Source: Desulfuromonas sp. (GTDB taxonomy: Bacteria; Desulfobacterota; Desulfuromonadia; Desulfuromonadales; Desulfuromonadaceae). From it: 41,009 bases of DNA. A program made the translations under genes and the position numbers. Positions 35,105 to 41,009 of this stretch are shown piece after piece. The DNA is taken from the NCBI GenBank assembly GCA_028685815.1, contig JAQUDG010000009.1, forward strand, positions 1 to 41,009. The letters are read 5' to 3'. Each line of letters starts with the position of its first letter. Position 1 is the stretch's first letter. The notes below the pieces were generated by a model. The model made no database searches, was not told the origin of the DNA, and saw only the letters and a list, made by a program, of their open reading frames with translations.

Positions 35105-36127
35105 ATGGAACAACAACTTAAGGCAATGCTAATCGAAGCCCGCAAGGCTTTGCTTGAGGCTGGCAATGAAGTTGATCTGCACAGCATCCGTGTTCAGTAT
35201 CTGGGGAAAAAAGGGCGACTAACCGCTATTATGAAAGATATGGGCAAGCTCACAGCCGAGGAGCGTCCCATAATAGGTGCTGTCGCCAACAAAGTTAAAG
35301 ATGAACTGGCTAGCGTTTTTGAGCAGCAACTGCAGACGTTGAAGCATCAGCATTTGGCTGAACGGATGGAGCAGGAACGCATTGACGTCACCTTGCCTGG
35401 TCGCCATCAGAGGATCGGAACGAAGCACCCGATTACGCTGATTACAGAAGAGTTGGTTGAGATTTTTTCCTATTTGGGCTTTTCCGTCGCCCAGGGTCCA
35501 GAGGTTGAAGAAGATTTCTACAATTTCGAGGCGCTTAATCTCCCCAAGGATCATCCTGCCCGTGATATGCAGGACACCTTTTATATTACGGATAATGAGG
35601 TTCTGCGTACCCACACATCGCCGGTACAGATTCGCAGTATGCTCCAGCATCAGCCCCCGCTCCGTATCATTGCTCCAGGTACGGTGTACAGAAGAGATTC
35701 TGATATTACCCACAGTCCGATGTTCCACCAGATTGAGGGTTTTATGGTGGATGAGCATATTACCTTTGGCGATCTCAAAGGGGTCCTGACGGCATTTATA
35801 ACCGAGTGTTTCGGTAAGAATGTTGGAGTGCGTTTCCGGCCCTCCTTTTTCCCCTTTACTGAGCCCAGCGCTGAAGTCGATATCCAATGTGTTATCTGTG
35901 GTGGCAATGGATGTCGAGTGTGCCAGAACTCAGGTTGGCTCGAAATTCTGGGTAGTGGCATGATCGATCCCGAAGTGTTTGCCTCGGTCAACTATTCCAG
36001 CGAAAAATACAGCGGGTTTGCCTTTGGTATGGGGTTGGAGCGTATCGCCATGCTTAAATATGGCGTCAATGATTTGCGTCTGTTTTTTGAAAACGACGTT
36101 CGCTTTTTACGCCAGTTTTGTGCCTAA
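35105..36127 (+). CDS. pheS: phenylalanyl-tRNA synthetase alpha subunit
   Basis: Catalytic subunit of the (alpha-beta)2 enzyme. N-terminal coiled coil, VQYLGKKGRLTAIMK, then the class II core with HPARDMQDTFYI, RTHTSPVQIR (motif 2 region) and the motif 3 GMGLERIAMLKYGVND. ATG 35105 is preferred because AAGG (35092-35095) is 9 bases upstream; ATG 35099 would leave only 3. 340 residues. Pairs with pheT 83 bases downstream. Confidence 0.96.
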   Translation: MEQQLKAMLIEARKALLEAGNEVDLHSIRVQYLGKKGRLTAIMKDMGKLTAEERPIIGAVANKVKDELASVFEQQLQTLKHQHLAERMEQERIDVTLPGRHQRIGTKHPITLITEELVEIFSYLGFSVAQGPEVEEDFYNFEALNLPKDHPARDMQDTFYITDNEVLRTHTSPVQIRSMLQHQPPLRIIAPGTVYRRDSDITHSPMFHQIEGFMVDEHITFGDLKGVLTAFITECFGKNVGVRFRPSFFPFTEPSAEVDIQCVICGGNGCRVCQNSGWLEILGSGMIDPEVFASVNYSSEKYSGFAFGMGLERIAMLKYGVNDLRLFFENDVRFLRQFCA

Positions 36128-36210
36128 TAACTTTTTAAACTGCTAAGTTAATTCGCAAAACCGCGCAGTCTTTTCCTCGATACTCAGAGAAGCACTAGAA
36201 GGAAGTCAGC

Positions 36211-38625
36211 ATGATTGTTACCCATAAGTGGCTTAAGGAATTTGTCGATTTCGACCTTTCGGCACAGCAATTATCACATCAGCTCACTATGGCAGGGCTG
36301 GAAGTGGAATATATGCAGGAGATTGGCGCCGGGCTCGATTCGGTAGTGGTTGCCCGTCTTGACAGTGTAGAACCACACCCGCAGGCCGATAGACTTACCA
36401 AGTGTCAGGTGTTTAATGGCGCGGAAGTGATTCCTGTGGTCTGCGGCGCGACTAACCACAAAGCTGGTGATCTGGTAGCCCTTGCCCAGGTAGGTACAGT
36501 CTTACCGGATGGATTGAAAATTAAAAAATCCAAAATTAGAGGAGAAGAGTCGCGGGGGATGCTCTGTTCAGTTACTGAGCTAGGGCTAGGAAAAGAATCT
36601 GAAGGGATTTTGATTTTACCCTCAGGCCTTGAACTAGGTACCCCTGTTTTTGAAGCCCTCGGTTTAAAAGATGTGCGCTACGAAATTGGCTTAACTCCAA
36701 ATCGTGCGGATTGTCTAAGTGTCTTAGGGATAGCACGTGAGGTCGCCGCATTTACGCATAAGCCTTTACACTTGCCAGCACGTGCGACATTTGCACCCAT
36801 CGATACAGAGATCAATGCGCTGACTTCGGTTAGCATCGAGACCCCAGAGGGCTGCCCGCGCTATATGGCTCGCCTTGTTCGGGGGGTAAGGGTTGGCCCC
36901 TCACCTCAATGGCTTATACAACGTCTTGAGGCGGTGGGGATGCGTTCTATAAATAACATAGTAGATGTTACCAACTATGTTCTTATGGAATTAGGCCATC
37001 CGCTCCACGCCTTTGATTTTAATCGTCTTGCGGGTAAAAGGATAGTTGTGCGCCAGGCTGCTGAAGCAAGCAGTTTTACCACCCTAGATGGTCAGTTACA
37101 TGAACTGTGTAGTGAAGATGTGGTGGTGTGCGACGCAGAGAAGCCTATAGCTTTAGCTGGGGTGATGGGCGGTGAAAATTCTGAAGTTACGCATGATACC
37201 GTCGACATTCTGCTGGAAAGTGCATACTTCGACCCCCGTTCTATCCGCCGCACCAGCAAAAAGACCGGAATTCATTCTGAAGCATCACATCGCTTCGAGC
37301 GTGGTGCAGATATAGATATGGTGCCATTGGCGCTTGACCGTGCAGCTGATCTGATACAACAAATATGCGGGGCAACCGTTTTGGAGAATGCTATTGATGC
37401 CTATCCTTGCCCAATCCAAAAGCGAATAATTGTAATCAATCGCAAGCGAACCAATGCTCTGCTCGGGCTTGAGTTAGGTTTGGAGCAAATAGAGCAACTA
37501 TTAGCCTCTATCGGTCTTTGTCCACAGCGCTTGGACATGGATACGACCGAAGTGACTGTCCCTACAGCTCGTCATGACCTCGAACGTGAAGTGGATTTGA
37601 TTGAAGAAGTTGCACGCTTGAATGGATACGATAATATACCTATAACCATGCCGGTCAGCCAGGTGGTGCCACCAATCGATACGCACCAGATTGATTTCGT
37701 GCGTGAATTGCGAAATGTCGTAGTAGCACAGGGGATGCGCGAGATAATTAATTATTCATTTGAGTCTACGCTAGTTTACGAGCGCCTGTGCTTGAATGCG
37801 GATGATTATCGCCGTCGGCATGTAGCGGTGCTTAATCCGCTGACTGAAGAGCAGTCGGTAATGCGCACATCCCTGGTTCCTGCGATGCTTGATACACTTG
37901 GACGCAACCTTGCACACAAGAGTTCTGATTTAAGTTTATTTGAGCTACGCCCTGTTTTTATCCCTGGCGAATCTGCGCAACCAGATGAACGGATGAACTT
38001 GTGTTTCGCATTATCAGGGCAGCGTGAACGCCAGGGTTGGGCTCACACTAATGTCGAGGTTGATTTCTATGATCTCAAAGGGATTGCTGAGGTCGTATTT
38101 GAGCGTTTTGGGCTAGAGTCCCCGGTGTTTATCCCTGATAGCCCAGAACCATACCTACATCCGGGCAAATCCTGCTCTGTTTACTGTGGTGGGCGAAATG
38201 CGATAAAAGTTGGTGTATTGGGAGAACTGCACCCCCAGGTGCAGGAACATTATTCTATTGAGCAGCCTGTATATATAGCAGAGTTAGATGTTGAAAAACT
38301 GTTTGCCCGTAGCGGACAGACGCAAACATTCAAACCTATTTCTAAATTTCCTGATTCATATCGGGATAGCGCGTTTCTCGTTAAAGAAGAGATTACCGCT
38401 CAACAGATGCTTGAAGTTATAAATAACATTAAGGTAAAGTATCTGGAAGATGTGGTTTTGTTTGACATATACGCTGGCAAGGGGATCTCGGAAGGGATGA
38501 AAAGTTTGGCGTTGCGTATGCGTTATCGTTCTGCAGAGAAAACCCTCGCAGAAGAAGAGATTAGTGCCATGCATGCTAAAATCGTTAAAGCACTACACCA
38601 AAACCTAGGAGCCGAAATCAGATAG
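36211..38625 (+). CDS. pheT: phenylalanyl-tRNA synthetase beta subunit
   Basis: 804 residues, the usual length. EMAP/tRNA-binding domain (about 40-150, VEPHPQADRLTKCQV), B3/B4 editing domain (about 210-380), B5 (LGLELGLEQIEQLLASIGL), the catalytic-like domain, and the C-terminal FDX-ACB domain (from about PISKFPDSYRDSAF). AAGGAAG (36199-36205) is 5 bases before the ATG. Follows pheS in the same operon and precedes ihfA, the same order as in E. coli. Confidence 0.98.
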   Translation: MIVTHKWLKEFVDFDLSAQQLSHQLTMAGLEVEYMQEIGAGLDSVVVARLDSVEPHPQADRLTKCQVFNGAEVIPVVCGATNHKAGDLVALAQVGTVLPDGLKIKKSKIRGEESRGMLCSVTELGLGKESEGILILPSGLELGTPVFEALGLKDVRYEIGLTPNRADCLSVLGIAREVAAFTHKPLHLPARATFAPIDTEINALTSVSIETPEGCPRYMARLVRGVRVGPSPQWLIQRLEAVGMRSINNIVDVTNYVLMELGHPLHAFDFNRLAGKRIVVRQAAEASSFTTLDGQLHELCSEDVVVCDAEKPIALAGVMGGENSEVTHDTVDILLESAYFDPRSIRRTSKKTGIHSEASHRFERGADIDMVPLALDRAADLIQQICGATVLENAIDAYPCPIQKRIIVINRKRTNALLGLELGLEQIEQLLASIGLCPQRLDMDTTEVTVPTARHDLEREVDLIEEVARLNGYDNIPITMPVSQVVPPIDTHQIDFVRELRNVVVAQGMREIINYSFESTLVYERLCLNADDYRRRHVAVLNPLTEEQSVMRTSLVPAMLDTLGRNLAHKSSDLSLFELRPVFIPGESAQPDERMNLCFALSGQRERQGWAHTNVEVDFYDLKGIAEVVFERFGLESPVFIPDSPEPYLHPGKSCSVYCGGRNAIKVGVLGELHPQVQEHYSIEQPVYIAELDVEKLFARSGQTQTFKPISKFPDSYRDSAFLVKEEITAQQMLEVINNIKVKYLEDVVLFDIYAGKGISEGMKSLALRMRYRSAEKTLAEEEISAMHAKIVKALHQNLGAEIR

Positions 38626-38628
38626 CAG

Positions 38629-38658
38629 TTGATAGCTGCTCGCTTAGCGTGGTATAAA
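38629..38658 (+). promoter_or_regulatory. candidate promoter for ihfA-merR
   Basis: TTGATA (38629-38634), 18-base spacer, TATAAA (38653-38658), each 5 of 6 to consensus, directly after the pheT stop. AGCTGCT (38634-38640) and AGCAGCT (38681-38687) form an inverted repeat around the start region. Confidence 0.5.
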
Positions 38659-38734
38659 GTCCAATAAGTTTAATATATATAGCAGCTTAGGCGATGGTTA
38701 TGCGTATGCTTGTGTCCACTGTTACGGAGGTAGT

Positions 38735-39019
38735 ATGACGAAGGCGGATCTTATAGAAAATGTTTACTATAAAACTGGGTTTTCGAAGAAGGAATCCGCT
38801 GAGATAGTTGAGGCTGTCTTTGAGTTGATGAAGCAGACGCTTGAACGCGGAGATAAAATTAAGATAGCGGGTTTTGGAAACTTTGAGGTTAAGCAAAAGG
38901 CTACCAGAAGAGGGCGCAACCCCCAGACTGGCGAAGAGATCGAGATCTCAGCACGAAAAATACTCACCTTCAAACCCAGTCAGGTACTTAAAAATACCAT
39001 CAATGGCGATAATAACTAA
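38735..39019 (+). CDS. ihfA: integration host factor alpha-like DNA-binding protein
   Basis: 94 residues of the HU/IHF family. TKADLIENVYYKTGFSKKES, KIAGFGNFEV and RRGRNPQTGEEI, with the location directly after pheT, match IhfA. It would heterodimerise with the IhfB-like protein encoded at 18971, serving sigma54 promoters and recombination. CGGAGG (38725-38730) is 4 bases before the ATG. Confidence 0.93.
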   Translation: MTKADLIENVYYKTGFSKKESAEIVEAVFELMKQTLERGDKIKIAGFGNFEVKQKATRRGRNPQTGEEIEISARKILTFKPSQVLKNTINGDNN

Positions 39020-39044
39020 AATCTGCATACTTCAGTAGGGCGCA

Positions 39045-39386
39045 ATGGCTGTTGATATTCCGGATAAATTCTACTTTAAAATTGGCGAAGTAGCGTCCTT
39101 AACCGGGGTTAAACCGCATGTGTTGCGCTACTGGGAGTCAGAGTTCCGCATGTTCTCCCCGGCTAAAAGTCGAGGTAAACAGCGTCAATACGAGCGTCGC
39201 GATATTGAGTTAGCCCTTGAGATTAAAGAGCTTTTGTACGAACAGGGATTTACCATCGCTGGAGCACGAAAGCACCTCAAAGCCAGAAAAAAAAATATAG
39301 ATTCTGTTCCCGTTACCCTCACAGATCGCGAGTACCTTTGCGAAATTCGCAAAGAATTACAGAAACTACGCGCACGTTTACCATAA
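39045..39386 (+). CDS. MerR-family transcriptional regulator
   Basis: 113 residues: a winged helix-turn-helix (FKIGEVASLTGVKPHVLRYWESEF, then QRQYERRDIELAL) plus a short charged, coiled-coil tail with no effector domain. This compact form after ihfA is usual in the Geobacter relatives and other delta-type groups, but its targets are unknown. It lies 25 bases after ihfA, so cotranscription is likely. No metal-binding cysteine pattern of the MerR/CueR type is present. Confidence 0.88.
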   Translation: MAVDIPDKFYFKIGEVASLTGVKPHVLRYWESEFRMFSPAKSRGKQRQYERRDIELALEIKELLYEQGFTIAGARKHLKARKKNIDSVPVTLTDREYLCEIRKELQKLRARLP

Positions 39387-39440
39387 CGTGAGCACGCGAT
39401 GCCAGCCATTCAACATTTATTTTGCAGGTGATTGTTTCTG

Positions 39441-40088
39441 ATGGATTATGCTGTAGCCCGACGTCGCATGGTGGAAAAACACCTTGTTCAGCGCGGCATA
39501 AAAGATCCACGCGTCTTAGAAGTAATGGGAAATATTCCACGCCATAAATTTGTGGAAGACGCTCTCCAAAGCCAGGCTTACACGGATTACGCCCTTCCTA
39601 TAGGGGAAAAGCAGACCATCTCGCAGCCCTATATGGTTGCAGTGATGACTGAGGCCGCGCAGTTGATTGGGGATGAGAAGGTGCTGGAGATAGGCACTGG
39701 TTCTGGTTATCAGGCTGCTGTTTTATCGCGCATGGCCGCGCAAGTTTACAGTGTTGAGCGCATCGTTGTGCTTGCGCGTCGCGCACGCCGTATCCTCGAT
39801 ACCCTTCAGTATAACAATGTCCACATAAAGGTCAGTGACGGCACCCTTGGGTGGACAGAGCATCAGCCCTATGAGGTAATTCTTGTCACTGCCGGAGCGC
39901 CTGATGTCCCACAAGAATATTTGAGTCAGCTTGCACCATTGGGGCGCTTGGTTATCCCCGTGGGAGGAGAAGACACCCAAACTCTACGCCGGATTACCCG
40001 CATGGCGGACAATACCTATCGTGAAGAAGATCTCCTTTTATGTCGCTTTGTTCCGCTTATCGGCCAAAGTGGGTGGCCCAATGAGTAG
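39441..40088 (+). CDS. pcm: protein-L-isoaspartate O-methyltransferase
   Basis: Repairs isoaspartyl residues in aged proteins using SAM. VLEVMGNIPRHKFV, ALPIGEKQTISQPYMVA and the SAM-binding VLEIGTGSGYQAAVL, VYSVERI are diagnostic; the C-terminal GRLVIPVG follows. 215 residues from ATG 39441; the in-frame TTG at 39432 is less likely. surE, which often precedes pcm, is not here; a LysM lipoprotein gene follows two genes later, the pcm-nlpD neighbourhood. Confidence 0.95.
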   Translation: MDYAVARRRMVEKHLVQRGIKDPRVLEVMGNIPRHKFVEDALQSQAYTDYALPIGEKQTISQPYMVAVMTEAAQLIGDEKVLEIGTGSGYQAAVLSRMAAQVYSVERIVVLARRARRILDTLQYNNVHIKVSDGTLGWTEHQPYEVILVTAGAPDVPQEYLSQLAPLGRLVIPVGGEDTQTLRRITRMADNTYREEDLLLCRFVPLIGQSGWPNE

Positions 40089-40105
40089 CTCGATGGTTAC
40101 GCTCA

Positions 40106-40726
40106 GTGACTAAATCCGTTCACTCCTCAATACGTTCTCCGATCCGTTCTCTCTACAACTGGGTGTTGCACTGGGCCGATTCTTCGGTAGGGGCATTAGC
40201 CCTCTTCGTGCTAGCTCTTGCCGAGGCTTCTTTTTTTCCCATTCCACCCGATATCCTCCTTTTAGCTCTAGGCTACACCACTCCTACGAGAAGTTTCCAT
40301 TTTGCCACCTTGGCCACCGTAGGTTCAGTAATTGGTGCTGTGGCGGGCTACGCCATAGGGTTTTGGTTCTGGGATATGGCTTCTCCCTGGTTTTTTGCCT
40401 GGATCCCAGGGTTTACTCCGCACCTATTTCAACAAATGCAGGAATATTTTATCCAATACGGATTCTGGATAGTATTTACTGCAGGATTTACCCCCATCCC
40501 ATTTAAAATTATTACCATCGGAGCTGGGGTTTTTGTCCTAAATCTGCCGATTTTCGTCCTCGCCGCGATTGTTAGTCGAGGGATGCGCTTTTTTATGATA
40601 GCAGTGCTTATCTACTTTTATGGTGAACAGACGCGCAAGTTTACTGAGCGGCATTTTAATAAATTATCTATAGTGTTTTGCATATTGCTTGTTGGAGGTT
40701 TTGTCCTTATCCGCTATATTTTCTGA
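40106..40726 (+). CDS. YqaA-like VTT/DedA-family inner-membrane protein
   Basis: 206 residues with about four to five hydrophobic helices. EASFFPIPPDILLLALG and the re-entrant-type GFTPIPFKIITIGAGVF match the YqaA branch of the SNARE-associated/VTT (DedA) proteins. Some VTT proteins move lipids across the membrane; the role of YqaA is unknown. GTG 40106 is the likely start, 17 bases after the pcm stop; no strong ribosome site is visible. Its stop is 2 bases from the next gene's ATG. Confidence 0.88.
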   Translation: MTKSVHSSIRSPIRSLYNWVLHWADSSVGALALFVLALAEASFFPIPPDILLLALGYTTPTRSFHFATLATVGSVIGAVAGYAIGFWFWDMASPWFFAWIPGFTPHLFQQMQEYFIQYGFWIVFTAGFTPIPFKIITIGAGVFVLNLPIFVLAAIVSRGMRFFMIAVLIYFYGEQTRKFTERHFNKLSIVFCILLVGGFVLIRYIF

Positions 40727-40728
40727 CC

Positions 40729-41009
40729 ATGGGGATACAAAACTCAAATAACTATCTTAGGTTGAATTCCTGGCGGAAACTGATGCTCGTGTTTCTGCTA
40801 CTAGGTGTGTGCGGTTGCAGCACCAAAGGCGTACAACACGTGGTATTGCCGGGACAGACAATGTACCGCATAAGCAAAACCTATGGTGTCCCCGTCGAGG
40901 ATATTGCGCGGCGCAATAGCATTAGAAATATATCTCAGATAAAAGCAGGTGACACCCTATGGATACCGGGAGTTGAGCATAAAAAAACAGTCTCTATAAC
41001 GCCTCTTCC
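40729..41009 (+). CDS. LysM-domain lipoprotein, NlpD-like (3'-truncated by window edge)
   Basis: 94 codons are present and the frame is open to the window end. A lipoprotein signal peptide (RKLMLVFLLLGVCGC, with the lipid-bearing Cys probably residue 30 in VCGC) is followed by a LysM peptidoglycan-binding domain (about 37-82; VVLPGQTMYRISKTYGVPVEDIARRN and IKAGDTLWIPG). Gene order after pcm suggests NlpD, a murein hydrolase activator with a C-terminal M23 domain, but that domain lies outside the window. ATG 40729 follows the previous stop by 2 bases. Confidence 0.85.
   Translation, partial: MGIQNSNNYLRLNSWRKLMLVFLLLGVCGCSTKGVQHVVLPGQTMYRISKTYGVPVEDIARRNSIRNISQIKAGDTLWIPGVEHKKTVSITPL

Overview
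The window is ordinary-composition bacterial chromosome that most resembles a Desulfuromonadales/Geobacter-type organism (Desulfobacterota). I infer this from gene order remembered for that group: infB-rbfA-nrnA-truB-rpsO-pnp-dut at the left; cysE-iscR-iscS-mnmA-mtaB in the middle; thrS-infC-rpmI-rplT-pheS-pheT-ihfA-merR-pcm-(LysM lipoprotein) at the right. A class I Fe-S fumarase, haem-c sensor and cytochrome genes, and DUF4388/PATAN regulators point the same way. No database search was possible, so taxonomy is inference.

Layout. 1-8.4 kb: translation, ribosome maturation, RNA decay and nucleotide genes on the plus strand (infB 5'-truncated by the window edge), ending in a DUF493 gene and a Sua5/YciO gene and a terminator. 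8.6-10.2 kb: class I fumarase on the minus strand with its own promoter. 10.5-17.2 kb: ilvA, cysE, then an Rrf2/IscR regulator with IscS, MnmA and MtaB, a compact iron-sulfur and tRNA-thiolation operon. 17.2-17.65 kb: intergenic region with a candidate minus-strand small RNA. 17.65-19.3 kb: two tandem XRE-cupin regulators and an IHF-beta gene closed by a strong terminator.

19.5-29.2 kb is the accessory and most interesting part: a chemosensory gene cluster of the Pil-Chp/Pix (type IV pilus) style. It holds a PilH-like receiver, a small unrecognised protein, a membrane haem-c sensor (Tll0287/DUF3365 type plus HAMP) with no output domain, a receiver-PATAN protein, an HPt-CheW fusion, a hybrid CheA with C-terminal receiver, a PilJ-like methyl-accepting protein and two duplicated, Met-less monohaem cytochromes. 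No cheB or cheR lies in the window. The second cytochrome is preceded by a recognisable 60-bp remnant of the 3' end of a chemoreceptor gene, so the receptor-cytochrome unit was tandemly duplicated and the second receptor lost.

29.3-31.2 kb: an AMP-forming acyl-CoA synthetase on the minus strand. 31.3-38.6 kb: tRNA-Val(GAC) and the thrS-infC-rpmI-rplT-pheST operon, with infC starting at AUA and a structured leader before rplT. 38.7-41.0 kb: ihfA, a MerR regulator, pcm, a YqaA/VTT membrane protein and the 5' part of a LysM lipoprotein gene cut by the window end.
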